Assembly: GCA_035353815.1 (NCBI GenBank)
Contig: DAOQAG010000006.1
Location: 58,634-122,633, forward strand
Direction of reading: 5' to 3'
Source of the DNA: JAKPUX01 sp035353815
GTDB taxonomy: Bacteria > Zhuqueibacterota > Zhuqueibacteria > Residuimicrobiales > Residuimicrobiaceae
DNA: 64,000 nt
The stretch's first letter is position 1, and each line of letters opens with the position of its first letter. Below are positions 31,857 through 41,563 of this stretch, piece after piece. A program made the position numbers and the translations under genes. The notes beneath the pieces are model-generated. The model worked only from the letters and a program-made list of their open reading frames with translations. It had not been told where the DNA came from and did no database searches.

Positions 31857-33272
31857 ATGGATTTAATGAAAGACTGCCGCATGCACATTTGCAAAAGAAT
31901 CATCGCTACCCTGCTGCTGGGTGCCACGCTGCTCTTCGGTCAGGATCTGCTTCTGCAGGACCGGGAGGTCGTCGTGACCCTGGGCAACAGCATCACCGAA
32001 CTGGGCGAAAACCCCACCGGGTATGTCACCTTGATGCGCAAGAGCCTGGCCGTGCTCTATCCCGAGCGCCAGATCTATTTGGTCAATGCCGGCATCAGCG
32101 GCCATAAATCAACGGATATGGCGGAGCGCTTGCAGCGCGATGTCCTCGATCTCCAACCCGCCTGGGTGACCATCAGCGTCGGCGTCAATGACGTCTGGCA
32201 CGGTTTCCTGGCCCGGGAACGCGGCTGGATGCAGCTTTCCCCGGTGCCGCTCCCGCTCTACCGCGAAAAGGTGACGGAGATGGTGCGCCGCGCCAGGGCG
32301 CAAAAGATCAAGGTCGCCCTTTTTACGACGACAGTGATCAAGGAGGATCTCGCTTCCCCCGAAAATCTCGCTCTCGTCCCCTACAATGCCGCGCTGCGCG
32401 AGATTGCCAAAAAAGAAAAGTGCCTGCTCGTCGATCAGGATGCCGCTTTCCGTGCGGTGCTCCAACCCCTGCAAAAAACCGGCATGAGCGACCACGGCGT
32501 CCTGACCTATGATGGCGTCCACATGCTCCCCGCCGGGGATGCCTTGATGGCGCGCACCGCGCTCCTGGCGTTCGGCGTGCCCGCCACGCGGCTGGAGCAG
32601 GGCTCGGCCCTGATCGCCGCCGCGGTCGCGGCCGAGAAGGAGGGTCTCGAAAAGTCCCTGGCGCGGTACAGCGAAGCCAATGCCGAGGTGGGGCTGCCGC
32701 GGCAAGACGAAAAGCGCGTGGTCTTTTTCGGCTCCTCTTCGGTCGATATGTGGAACCTGGCCCGTTCATTTTCCGGCGTGCCCCTGCTCAACCGCGGCAT
32801 CGGCGGTGAAAGCACGCACCAGTTCTGGCTCCGCTATCGCCAGGATGTGGCCCAGCTCAAACCGGCCGCCATGATCCTCTTCTGCGGCAGCCTCAACGAC
32901 CTCTGGCCCGACAAACGGATGAATCTGGACGAGAGCCGCGCCAATATCGCCCGCCTTTGCCGTATGGCCCGGGATCAGGGGATCCAGGTCGCGGTCGGCG
33001 CGGTCATGCCGGTCAACGACTACCTCCCGGGCAAGGAGGCCGCCCTGGCGACTCATCCCGTGAGCCAGATCCGCGAGCTGAACCTCTGGAATCGTGCCCT
33101 CTGTGATCGTGAGGGGTACGCCTATATCGATTTCTTCTCCGCCGTAGCGGACAGCAGCGGCAAACTGCGCAAAGAGTTCTCCGATGACGGCATGCACTGC
33201 AATTCTGCCGGCTATGCCGCATGGCAGCCCCTGGTGGAAACAGTGCTCAGAAAGTGGGGGGTCCAACCCTGA
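31857..33272 (+). CDS. Double SGNH-hydrolase (GDSL-type) esterase
   Basis: 471 residues; an N-terminal hydrophobic segment (about residues 13-28) suggests export. It contains two complete SGNH domains in tandem. The first (about 35-235) has VVTLGNSITELG, NAGISGHKS, SVGVNDVW and DGVHMLP. The second (about 280-465) has VVFFGSSSVDMW, NRGIGGEST, FCGSLNDLWPD and DDGMHCNSAGYAAW. Each keeps Ser, Gly, Asn and Asp/His, so both may be active. Such enzymes de-acetylate carbohydrates. It starts four bases after the mannosidase stop, so a glycan deacetylase role in the same pathway is likely. Confidence 0.85.
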   Translation: MDLMKDCRMHICKRIIATLLLGATLLFGQDLLLQDREVVVTLGNSITELGENPTGYVTLMRKSLAVLYPERQIYLVNAGISGHKSTDMAERLQRDVLDLQPAWVTISVGVNDVWHGFLARERGWMQLSPVPLPLYREKVTEMVRRARAQKIKVALFTTTVIKEDLASPENLALVPYNAALREIAKKEKCLLVDQDAAFRAVLQPLQKTGMSDHGVLTYDGVHMLPAGDALMARTALLAFGVPATRLEQGSALIAAAVAAEKEGLEKSLARYSEANAEVGLPRQDEKRVVFFGSSSVDMWNLARSFSGVPLLNRGIGGESTHQFWLRYRQDVAQLKPAAMILFCGSLNDLWPDKRMNLDESRANIARLCRMARDQGIQVAVGAVMPVNDYLPGKEAALATHPVSQIRELNLWNRALCDREGYAYIDFFSAVADSSGKLRKEFSDDGMHCNSAGYAAWQPLVETVLRKWGVQP

Positions 33273-33301
33273 CGTCCGAGCCTAAAAAAGACCCTGCACC
33301 G

Positions 33302-33409
33302 GCGCAAGCCGGTTTTACAGAGACCACTACAAGCAACATGAGCATCGGACTGTTTTTGATCGGATTGAGGAGGGCGCAGCCCGGTTTTACAGAGACCATC
33401 CCAAGCAAC
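33302..33409. repeat. Two direct repeats of 36 bp, 72-bp period
   Basis: Copies at 33302-33337 and 33374-33409 share GGTTTTACAGAGACCA and end in AAGCAAC. They fill most of the 166-bp space between the SGNH and transporter genes. No hairpin with a T-tract is present. Confidence 0.7.
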
Positions 33410-33438
33410 CGTCATCCCGACCTGGACCCTGGAGCGCT

Positions 33439-34770
33439 ATGAAAAACAAATTTCCGGCTACCTTCTGGACCGCCAATACCATCGAGCTATTTGAGCGCGG
33501 CGCCTATTATGCGATCGCATCGTTCGTTGTCATCTATCTCAACGAAACCCTGGGCATGGCCCCGACCAAGTCGACCTTTCTCAACGGCACCCTGCTCTGG
33601 GGACTGATCTATTTTCTGCCGATTCTCAGCGGTACGCTCGCCGACCGCTTCGGCTTCAAGAAATCCCTGGTGCTCGCCTTCCTGCTGATTGCCCTGGGCT
33701 ATCTGACCATGGGCACTCTGCAACAGTTCTGGCCCGCTCTGCTGGGCCGGGACGCCGCGGCGGTGGATTATACCCTGCCCGTGGTCGCGGGAATCGTGCT
33801 GATCGGCATCGGTGGCAGCTTTGTCAAACCCTGCATCTCCGGCACGGTGCAAAAAACCTCCGGCAAAAATACCACCTTCGGCTTTGCCATCTTTTATATG
33901 GTCATCAACATCGGCTCCATGCTCGGCCGCACGGTCTCCTATTTCGTGCGCACGCATCACGGCATCCCGGCGATTTTTTCCTGGGTGGCCACCAGCTTTG
34001 CTCTGGTCGGCCTGCTGATCGTACTCTTTGTCTATCGCGAGCCGCAGTATCAACACACCCTATCCGCAAGCGCCCTGCAAAAGCCAAAAACGGTTGGCGC
34101 GGCCCTCAAGGGGATGTTCACCGTCATGGCCAACCTCCGTTTCCTCTTTTTTTTGGTGGTAATCAGCTTTTTCTGGTTTATTTATGTCCAGATCTATAAT
34201 CTGATCCCGCTCTACCTGCGCTTCATCGACAAGGATGCGCCGGTCGAGCTCTATACCCTGATGAATCCGGTGATGATCGTCTGCTTTCAACTGCTGCTGA
34301 CCAGGCTCTCCAAAAATTGGACGCCCCTGAAATCGATCATGGCCGGCGTCGGCGTCACTGTCATGGGCATGCTGCTCAATGTGATTCCGAGTTTGACCAG
34401 CGGCGGCGCCCTGCAAACCGTCTCCCTCGGCGCTATCGCCATGCCGCTCTCAGGGCTCTTTATTCTCATCTCCATCGCCTCGATGGCCATCGGCGAGATG
34501 TTCGCCTCGCCGCGCATCTACCAGTACATCGGCGCCATCGCGCCCAAAGGGCAGGAGGGACTCTATCTCGGCTACGCCAACCTTCCCCTGGCACTGGGGA
34601 CGATTGTCGGCGCCCCGCTGGGCGGCTACCTCTTCGAAACCCTGATCAAGAATCCCACCGGACTGGGTCTGGCCACCCGCGCCCCCCTGATGTGGATTTC
34701 CATCGCCGCGATGGGCGTGATCTGCATGGCCGGACTCTGGCTCTATGACCGCATGCTGGCAAAAAAATAG
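33439..34770 (+). CDS. MFS transporter of the POT/oligopeptide or sugar type
   Basis: 443 residues with about 12 membrane helices. The N-terminus, TIELFERGAYYAIASFVVIY, is the POT-family start (FERxxYYG-like), and helix 2-3 carries GLIYFLPILSGTLADRFGFK, a standard MFS loop. Substrate cannot be read from the sequence. Between a mannosidase/esterase pair and a hexosaminidase, import of released oligosaccharides or N-acetylhexosamines is plausible, although classical POT proteins carry peptides. It is followed after 15 bp by the GH20 gene. Confidence 0.8.
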   Translation: MKNKFPATFWTANTIELFERGAYYAIASFVVIYLNETLGMAPTKSTFLNGTLLWGLIYFLPILSGTLADRFGFKKSLVLAFLLIALGYLTMGTLQQFWPALLGRDAAAVDYTLPVVAGIVLIGIGGSFVKPCISGTVQKTSGKNTTFGFAIFYMVINIGSMLGRTVSYFVRTHHGIPAIFSWVATSFALVGLLIVLFVYREPQYQHTLSASALQKPKTVGAALKGMFTVMANLRFLFFLVVISFFWFIYVQIYNLIPLYLRFIDKDAPVELYTLMNPVMIVCFQLLLTRLSKNWTPLKSIMAGVGVTVMGMLLNVIPSLTSGGALQTVSLGAIAMPLSGLFILISIASMAIGEMFASPRIYQYIGAIAPKGQEGLYLGYANLPLALGTIVGAPLGGYLFETLIKNPTGLGLATRAPLMWISIAAMGVICMAGLWLYDRMLAKK

Positions 34771-34785
34771 CACAAGAGGAGATCC

Positions 34786-36816
34786 ATGAAGAAGAACCTG
34801 CTGATCGTTCTGCTCGGCCTCACCCTGGCCTTTCCGGCGCTGCTCGCAGCCGCTACGACCCTGGACCTTATGCCTGTGCCCGAAAAGGTAACCTGGGCGG
34901 AAGGCCGGTATGACCTCGACGCCACCTTTACCGCCACAGTGACCGGACAGGCCAACCCCCGGCTCTACAGCGCCACCACTCGCATGCTGCGCCGCCTCTC
35001 GGGCCGCACCGGACTCTTTTTGGCCCAGGCTGTGGTCACCCCGGCCGGGCAGCCCACAAATCCGACCCTGCAGATCACCTGCGACCGGCCCGGCAAGGTC
35101 GCCCTCGGCGAAGATGAATCCTACTCCCTGACCATCTCCCCGAAAAAGATCGAACTGCACTGCGCCACCGACCTCGGCGGTTTGCACGGCCTCGAAACGC
35201 TGCTGCAGCTCCTCCAGGCCGATGCCAAAGGATTCTACTTCCCGGCGGTGACGATCCAGGACCAGCCTCGCTTTCCCTGGCGCGGCCTGATGATCGATGT
35301 CTGCCGCCACTGGCTGCCGATGGAGGTGATCAAACGCAATCTCGACGGCATGGCCGCGGTTAAAATGAACGTCCTCCATCTCCACCTCTCCGAGGACCAG
35401 GGCTTCCGCATCGAAAGCAAACAATTTCCCGAGCTGACGCAGCTCGGTTCGGACGGCTTGTTCTATACTCAGACGCAGATCAAGGAGATCATCGCCTGGG
35501 CCGATGAACGCGGCATCCGTGTCTATCCCGAATTTGACATGCCCGGCCATACCACCGCCTGGTTCGTCAGCCATCCCGAACTGGCCAGCGCACCGGGACC
35601 CTATACCATCGAACGGCGCTGGGGCGTCTTCGATCCCACCATGGATCCGACCAAAGAAAGCACCTACAAATTTCTCGACCGCTTCCTCGGTGAGATGGCG
35701 GTGCTTTTCCCGGATCCCTATCTGCATATCGGCGGGGATGAAAACAACGGCAAACAATGGAATAACAGTCCGGCCATCCAGGCCTGGATGAAAAAGAACG
35801 GTATCAAGGATAATCATGCCCTGCAAGCCTATTTCAACAGCCGCCTGCTCAAGATCCTGACCCGGCACGGCAAGCAGATGGTCGGATGGGACGAGATCCT
35901 CCATCCCTCCATGCCCAAAAACATCGTCATTCACTCCTGGCGCGGGCCCGATTCCCTGGTGCAAGCGGCCCGGCGCGGCTATCAGGGCATCCTTTCAAAC
36001 GGCTATTATATCGATCTGATCCAGCCCGCTTCCTACCACTATCTCAACGATCCGGTTCGCTCAGATCTCCAGCTGACCCCGGAGGAAAGGGCGCGCATTC
36101 TCGGCGGTGAGGCCACCAGCTGGGCCGAGCTGGTCACCCCCGAAACAGTCGATTCGCGCATCTGGCCGCGCACCGCGGTCATCGCCGAACGTCTCTGGTC
36201 GCCCGCTTCCGTGCGCGACGTCGACGATATGTACCGCCGCCTCGAGATACTCTCGCCGCAGCTGGAGGAGGTGGGGTTGATCCATATCAAGAATTACGAA
36301 ATGATGCTGCGCCGTATGGCCAATCAGCAGGATATCACCGCCCTGCGCGTTCTCACGGATGTGGTCGAACCGCTCAAGCTCTACTCGCGCCACAGCCAGG
36401 GCGTGACCTATTTGCAGCACTCCCCCTATACACGGGTGGTTGACGCGGCACGGCCTGAATCGATGACGGCCCGGGCCTTCGCCCGCCAGGTGGAGGCTTT
36501 TCTCGCGGCTCCCGTGGGTGCCGAGGGCGACGCCATGATGAACCAGCTCGCCCTTTGGCAGGAGAATCACCCGCGCCTGCTGCAGACCATGGAAAAAGCC
36601 CCGGCCATTCGTGAAATGCAAAGCATGTCCCAGGATCTGGCCGATCTCGCCGCTGCCGGACTCGTGGCGGCAGAGGCCCTGCAGGAAGGCCGGAAACTCG
36701 GTCATGACTGGGCCGCCGCACAGCAGGAGCTGATCACCCGGGCACAAAAGCAGCGCGGCCAGACCGAGCTGGTCGTGGTCGCACCCATCGCCAAGCTCAT
36801 CGCGGCGGCGGAGTAG
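34786..36816 (+). CDS. Secreted beta-N-acetylhexosaminidase, glycoside hydrolase family 20
   Basis: 676 residues with a signal peptide (MKKNLLIVLLGLTLAFPALLAA). Residues 25-155 form the GH20b domain. The catalytic barrel starts with PRFPWRGLMIDVCRHWLPME (about 164-183) and carries HLHLSEDQGFRIE. The catalytic Asp318-Glu319 pair lies in HIGGDENNG, where Asp orients the substrate acetamido group. A helical C-terminal extension of about 170 residues (500-676) is unusual and of unknown use. It releases terminal GlcNAc or GalNAc from glycans, matching the NagX-like acyltransferases elsewhere in the window. Confidence 0.92.
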   Translation: MKKNLLIVLLGLTLAFPALLAAATTLDLMPVPEKVTWAEGRYDLDATFTATVTGQANPRLYSATTRMLRRLSGRTGLFLAQAVVTPAGQPTNPTLQITCDRPGKVALGEDESYSLTISPKKIELHCATDLGGLHGLETLLQLLQADAKGFYFPAVTIQDQPRFPWRGLMIDVCRHWLPMEVIKRNLDGMAAVKMNVLHLHLSEDQGFRIESKQFPELTQLGSDGLFYTQTQIKEIIAWADERGIRVYPEFDMPGHTTAWFVSHPELASAPGPYTIERRWGVFDPTMDPTKESTYKFLDRFLGEMAVLFPDPYLHIGGDENNGKQWNNSPAIQAWMKKNGIKDNHALQAYFNSRLLKILTRHGKQMVGWDEILHPSMPKNIVIHSWRGPDSLVQAARRGYQGILSNGYYIDLIQPASYHYLNDPVRSDLQLTPEERARILGGEATSWAELVTPETVDSRIWPRTAVIAERLWSPASVRDVDDMYRRLEILSPQLEEVGLIHIKNYEMMLRRMANQQDITALRVLTDVVEPLKLYSRHSQGVTYLQHSPYTRVVDAARPESMTARAFARQVEAFLAAPVGAEGDAMMNQLALWQENHPRLLQTMEKAPAIREMQSMSQDLADLAAAGLVAAEALQEGRKLGHDWAAAQQELITRAQKQRGQTELVVVAPIAKLIAAAE

Positions 36817-36925
36817 AGCAGCAGGGTTCAGACAGGCTGCCCGATGCTGAAGCTTGATATTCGCTCTCGCGGAACAGCCTTGCCCAGAAGGCAAGGCTCG
36901 CACGCCCATTGGGAAAGGAACAAGT

Positions 36926-37717
36926 ATGATCCACGATTTTAGCAATCTCGAGAAACTCAACGAGGGCAAGACCAAGGTCATCTATGCCAATCCCGATGAC
37001 CCGGCCAGCGTCTACATGCTCTTCAAGGATGATATCACAGCCGGCGATGGCGTCAAACATGACATCATCGCGGGCAAGGCCCTGGTCGATTGGCAGACCA
37101 ACCGTGATATCTTTGAATACCTGAACCGCTGCGGCGTGCGCACCCATTATCTCGCCACGCCCGCTGAAAAGGTCGCACTGGTCAAAAAGCTCGATTTCAA
37201 GATCAACCTCGAGGTGGTCAGCCGCCGCGTCGCCGCCGGCTCGATCGTGCACTGGGGCAAGATTGCTGAGGGCACCCGGTTCGATCCGGTCGTCACCCAG
37301 TTCCACTACAAGGACGACCCCCTCCACGATCCCATGCTCGATCCGGGCTATGTCCACTATCTCATCAACGACAAGGGGGCTTCGGAGTACCGGCAGATGC
37401 AGGAGACCAACACCGAGGTTTTTCATCATCTCGAAAAGGCCTTTGCCCATTTCCGCATCCAGCTCATCGATTTCAAGCTCGAGTACGGCCTGATCGGCGG
37501 CTCGGTTTACCTGATCGACGAGATCACCGGCGGCTCCTTCCGCCTCTGGCCTTACCGAGTGGAGAAACCCGATCTCCGCAAGGCCAATGTTCTGACGGAA
37601 CTCGACCCGGCCGGCCGGCTCGATAAGGATACCTACCGCATGGGGGGCACCAGCGATACGGTACTGGCCAAATTCCAGCAAATTGCCGCCATCACGGCGC
37701 GCTTCAAGGAGGTCTAG
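36926..37717 (+). CDS. purC: Phosphoribosylaminoimidazole-succinocarboxamide synthase
   Basis: 263 residues from ATG 36926 behind GGGAAAGGAA. PurC signatures are GKTKVIYANPDDPASVYMLF, FKDDITAGDG, VSRRVAAGSIV, and LIDFKLEYGL ahead of LIDEITGGSFRLWP. It joins aspartate to CAIR in purine synthesis, ATP-dependent, in the cytoplasm. Its length is slightly longer than that of the bacterial average of about 240. Neighbours are not purine genes, so it stands alone here. An M28 peptidase follows four bases later, its ribosome site inside the end of purC. Confidence 0.95.
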   Translation: MIHDFSNLEKLNEGKTKVIYANPDDPASVYMLFKDDITAGDGVKHDIIAGKALVDWQTNRDIFEYLNRCGVRTHYLATPAEKVALVKKLDFKINLEVVSRRVAAGSIVHWGKIAEGTRFDPVVTQFHYKDDPLHDPMLDPGYVHYLINDKGASEYRQMQETNTEVFHHLEKAFAHFRIQLIDFKLEYGLIGGSVYLIDEITGGSFRLWPYRVEKPDLRKANVLTELDPAGRLDKDTYRMGGTSDTVLAKFQQIAAITARFKEV

Positions 37718-37720
37718 ACG

Positions 37721-40072
37721 GTGCTTAATGCCCATGTGTTCGCGGCTGCCCTAGTTCTGGCATTTGCCGGGCCGGCCGCCATTGCGCAACCCGTCGCCAC
37801 GGGGGTGACGCTCCCCGGTTCGAACCCGGACTTCTCCGGTGCCAATGCCATGGCCTATATCCAGGATCTCTGCAAGCCCGAATATGCCGGACGATTCACC
37901 GGGAGTGCCGGCGCGACGCGGGCGGCGGAGTGGATCGGACGCTCATTCGCCAACTGGGGTTTGACCCCGGCCGGTGATGATCGCGGCTGGCTGCAATTCT
38001 ACCCCATGCTCGTCACCCGGCAGCTCGAACGGGCCCGCTTGAGCCTCAAGGATGGCGAATACGGCCCGATCGACTACCAGGAGGGCAATGATTTTACCGT
38101 CTACATGAACTCCGGTTCGGGCAAGGTGACCGCGGAGGTGCTTTTTGCCGGCTTCGGCATCAGCGAACCGGCCATGGGACGCGACGATTACGCCGGCATC
38201 GATGCCCAGGGCAAGATCCTGCTGCTTTACCGCGGTCTGCCCGCCGGCGATCAGGACTGGGAGTTTGCCAATAAGCGCGATTACAAGATGCGCTGCGCCG
38301 CCGCCCATGGCGCCACGGGCGTGCTCATGCTCGATCACGGCGATTGGCCTATCCGCGGCGGCACCATCCATGAGGAGGGCTATGACGCCGGCTTGCCGGC
38401 GTTGAATATCTCCAAAAAGGTCGCACGCGACCTCTTCAACGGCAGCTTCCGGGATCTCGACACCGTCCTTCGCGATCTGCCGCAAAAGGCAAATTCCTTT
38501 CTGCTCCACCGCACCCTGCGTCTCGACCTGCACATGGAACGCATCGAGCCGGGACGGGGGGAGAATGTCGTCGCGATTCTGCCCGGCGTTGACCCGCTCC
38601 TGCGCGAGGAGTATATCGTCCTCGGCGGTCACATGGACCACAATGGTGTGGGCCGCGACGGTTATCTCTACCCCGGCGCGGATGATAATGCCTCCGGCAC
38701 CGCGGTGGTGATGGAACTGGCGCGCCTTTTTGCCGCCCAGCCGGAACGGCCCAAACGCTCGCTGCTCTTTGTCGCCTTTGGCGGCGAGGAGCAGGGACTG
38801 CGCGGCTCCAAATACTTCGCCGCCCACCTGCCGGTCCCGGCCGGGCGCATCGCCGCCATGTTCAATTTCGACATGGAGGGCGCCGGTGACGGCGGCGCCG
38901 CGATGGGCGGACGCAATCTCCTGCCGGAGGTGTTCCAGACCTTGACCCGTTCCTGGAGCGACTCGCTGCTCGGCAAGACCCGATTCGGCCGCAGTTGGGG
39001 CGGCAGCGGCTCGGATCATTTTCATTTTATCGAGCAGGGCATGCCCGCTGTCTATTTCAGCTCGACCGGCGCCCATCCCTGGTATCATGAAATCGAGGAC
39101 CAGCCGCAAACCCTCAATCCCGCGTCCCTGCAAAGTGTCGGCGACCGCGCCTCCGCGCTGCTCCACACCCTGGCCGACTGGCCGGAGCCGCTTACGCTCG
39201 ACAATGCCGGCAGCGGCCGCTTCTTCCTGCGCCACGGCGACCAGTTCGATCTGGACTGCTCCGCCTTGGCGTGGAGCGCTCCGGATCGCGGCCAGGCGAT
39301 ACTGACGGCGCAGCAATTGGGGCTTCATTTCAGCGCCCTCACACTGAATCCGGCCACCACACCCTGCGCTCTTTTCGCCCGCCTCGACAGCCTGGAGCAG
39401 TGGATCGGCAGCCAGTCGCAAGAGCTGATCCGTTTTGAAACCGCCGGCTCGGTGGACCGCGCCGCGGGACAGGGCCGGCTGGCGGTCGGGATCGCCCTGC
39501 GCGGCACCGGCACTCTGAAGGGCTCTGCGGCCACCCTGCGCCAGCTTGGCCGGCTGGGAGTGAACCTGCTGACCATCGACGATCCCTCTGATCCTATCTT
39601 CGCGGGCGGACAACTTTCCAGCGCGGGGCGCGAGCTGCTGCAAACGGCGCAGTCCGCCAACCTCCTCGTACATCTCAATCTTGCCGATACCACCCTGGTC
39701 GATGCGGTCATGGCGGGATTCCCGGGCCGCCTGTTCTGGTCGATCGGCCTCGACGAGGCCGCCGCAAACCGCGCGGCGCTGCAGCGGCGCCTCAACCGCG
39801 ACAAGACCATCCTCATCCTCCGCTGCAGCGCGGAGGACGATCCGCAGCAGCTGCTCGATCTCGCGACGAGCCTGCCGGCCGGGCGCCTGCACATCTCGGT
39901 GCTGGAGGGCACGGATGCAGAAAAGCAGCGGGCGGCCTATGCCTTTGTTGCGGCGTGCCACAAGCTGCTGACGGCGGAAGTGGGAGGGGAGCAGAGCTAC
40001 AAACGGATGGAAAAGTGGTTCGGCCGCAATCTTAAAAAACTGCTGCCGCAAGAGACTGGATCCAGGTTCTGA
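37721..40072 (+). CDS. Secreted M28-family zinc aminopeptidase with PA domain and long C-terminal extension
   Basis: 783 residues from GTG 37721, behind AAGGAGG inside the end of purC, with a signal peptide ending near AIAQP. A protease-associated (PA) insert lies around residues 100-240 (GRDDYAGIDAQGKILLLYRG). The peptidase core has zinc ligands in GGHMDHNGVG, PGADDNASGTAVVMEL, AFGGEEQGLRGSKYF and NFDMEGAG, then HFHFIEQGMPAVYF. Residues 500-783 lie beyond the usual M28 end and include an amidohydrolase-like barrel-type segment (LNLADTTLVDAVMAGFPGR); its role is unknown. It probably degrades peptides in the periplasm or outside. Confidence 0.9.
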   Translation: MLNAHVFAAALVLAFAGPAAIAQPVATGVTLPGSNPDFSGANAMAYIQDLCKPEYAGRFTGSAGATRAAEWIGRSFANWGLTPAGDDRGWLQFYPMLVTRQLERARLSLKDGEYGPIDYQEGNDFTVYMNSGSGKVTAEVLFAGFGISEPAMGRDDYAGIDAQGKILLLYRGLPAGDQDWEFANKRDYKMRCAAAHGATGVLMLDHGDWPIRGGTIHEEGYDAGLPALNISKKVARDLFNGSFRDLDTVLRDLPQKANSFLLHRTLRLDLHMERIEPGRGENVVAILPGVDPLLREEYIVLGGHMDHNGVGRDGYLYPGADDNASGTAVVMELARLFAAQPERPKRSLLFVAFGGEEQGLRGSKYFAAHLPVPAGRIAAMFNFDMEGAGDGGAAMGGRNLLPEVFQTLTRSWSDSLLGKTRFGRSWGGSGSDHFHFIEQGMPAVYFSSTGAHPWYHEIEDQPQTLNPASLQSVGDRASALLHTLADWPEPLTLDNAGSGRFFLRHGDQFDLDCSALAWSAPDRGQAILTAQQLGLHFSALTLNPATTPCALFARLDSLEQWIGSQSQELIRFETAGSVDRAAGQGRLAVGIALRGTGTLKGSAATLRQLGRLGVNLLTIDDPSDPIFAGGQLSSAGRELLQTAQSANLLVHLNLADTTLVDAVMAGFPGRLFWSIGLDEAAANRAALQRRLNRDKTILILRCSAEDDPQQLLDLATSLPAGRLHISVLEGTDAEKQRAAYAFVAACHKLLTAEVGGEQSYKRMEKWFGRNLKKLLPQETGSRF

Positions 40073-40129
40073 GTTCCCCGGGTATGTGCTGCTGCCGGCC
40101 ATGGTGCGCCGGGGCGGGCCGCAGTGCAC

Positions 40130-40262
40130 CAGGGCGGGCCGGCGTATTGCGCTTTTGCGCAGAGGCTGCCGCCGCATCGGGCCGGGATATTGTTCTTTTA
40201 CGCGGGGCGACCGCCGCACCTGGCCTGGATATTGCGCTTTTGCGCGGCGGCTGCCGCACCAG
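40130..40262. repeat. Intergenic tandem repeat, 42-43-bp unit, three copies
   Basis: Copies around the core GATATTGCGCTTTTGCGCGG (cores near 40145, 40188 and 40230) lie in the 258-bp space between the peptidase and the aminotransferase. A shorter GGGCGGGCC doublet precedes them. The core contains GCGCTTTTGCGC, a small inverted repeat. Confidence 0.72.
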
Positions 40263-40330
40263 CGCAGGCGGGAGCAGTGTGAGTGCGGTTTTATTCGAGA
40301 TGCATGTGAGTGAAGTGAGGATTGTCAGGA

Positions 40331-41539
40331 ATGACGGATTTGCCATCATTTGTTAAAGGCTCCGCATTCGCTCGGTTCTGGCGGCTGCGCGCCGATATTG
40401 CGTATCTGAACCATGGGTCGTTCGGCGCCTGTCCCAAGGCGGTGCTCGAGGTGCAGGACAGCTTTCGCTGGAAGCTTGAGTCCAGTCCCTGGCGCTACCA
40501 GGTCATCGAGATGGCCACCCACCATGCCGCGTCACGCACGGCGCTGGCGCAGTTCCTGCATGCCGAGGCCGATGACCTGGTTTTCGTCCCCAATGCCACG
40601 CACGGCTTGAACACGGTGCTGCGGTCGCTGAACTTTAAGCGCGGGGACGAGCTCCTGACCACCGATCATGACTATTTCGCCTGCCGCAATGCCATGGCCT
40701 TTACGGCCCGGCGCGATGGCGTGCGGCTTGCGGTGGCGCATATCCCCTTTCCGCTTGAATTCCCCGAGCAGGTCATCGATGGCGTGCTCGCAGCGGTGAC
40801 ACCGCGGACGCGATTTGTCCTGCTCGATCATGTGACGAGCCCCACCGCCCTGGTCATGCCCATCCATGAACTGGTGCAGGAACTGCGGCGGCGGCACATC
40901 ATCACCATGGTGGATGGCGCGCATGCCCCGGGGATGGTCCCTCTCGATCTCCACGTGCTCGATGCCGATTACTATACCGGCAACTGCCATAAATGGATCT
41001 GCGCGCCCAAGGGGGCGGCCTTCCTGCATGTGCGCCGCGAATTGCAGGAGGGCATCCACCCGCTGGCCATCAGTCATGTTGCAGCGGAGGTGACGCCGCC
41101 GGCGAATCCCTTTCAGCACGAGTTCTTTTGGGCGGGCACGATCGACACCAGCGCCTATCTCAGCATTCCCTCGGCCCTCAAATTCATGAGCAATCTGGTG
41201 CCGGGGGGATGGCCGGAGATCATGCGCCGTAATCGCCAGCTCGCTCTGGAAGCCCGCGCCCTTTTATGTGAGGCCTTGCGCATCAAAGCCCCCTGCCCGG
41301 AGGAGATGATCGGATCCATGGTCGCCCTGCCGGTCAGCAACGCGGAGAGCTTGCCCGATCCCCTGCCACCCTATTTTGTCGATCCGCTTCAGGAGGAGCT
41401 TTTTCAGAAATGGCAGATCGACGCCCCGGTGGTCTATTTTCCCCGCCCGCCGCAGCGCCTCCTGCGCGTTTCGGCGCAAATCTACAATACCCTCGCTCAA
41501 TACGCGCGCCTGGCGGAGGTACTGGCGCATAGGCACTGA
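40331..41539 (+). CDS. Class V PLP-dependent aminotransferase, isopenicillin-N-epimerase-like
   Basis: About 402 residues from ATG 40331. Features are YLNHGSFGACPKAVLEVQ near the N-terminus, FVPNATHGLNTVLRSL (cofactor phosphate contacts), TMVDGAHAPGMVPLDLH (Asp contacting the pyridine nitrogen) and the Schiff-base Lys221 in GNCHKWICAPKG. These are typical of the CefD-like/selenocysteine-lyase group of class V enzymes. The actual substrate is unknown; the name isopenicillin N epimerase is a family label and no beta-lactam genes are nearby. It is convergent with the sixA gene, 24 bp away. Confidence 0.85.
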   Translation: MTDLPSFVKGSAFARFWRLRADIAYLNHGSFGACPKAVLEVQDSFRWKLESSPWRYQVIEMATHHAASRTALAQFLHAEADDLVFVPNATHGLNTVLRSLNFKRGDELLTTDHDYFACRNAMAFTARRDGVRLAVAHIPFPLEFPEQVIDGVLAAVTPRTRFVLLDHVTSPTALVMPIHELVQELRRRHIITMVDGAHAPGMVPLDLHVLDADYYTGNCHKWICAPKGAAFLHVRRELQEGIHPLAISHVAAEVTPPANPFQHEFFWAGTIDTSAYLSIPSALKFMSNLVPGGWPEIMRRNRQLALEARALLCEALRIKAPCPEEMIGSMVALPVSNAESLPDPLPPYFVDPLQEELFQKWQIDAPVVYFPRPPQRLLRVSAQIYNTLAQYARLAEVLAHRH

Positions 41540-41563
41540 ACGGGGGTACCCCAGGCCGCCCTT

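Noticed and set aside
40130..40262. A CRISPR array
   Set aside because: Only three diverged copies follow each other directly with no unique spacers, and no cas genes are present.
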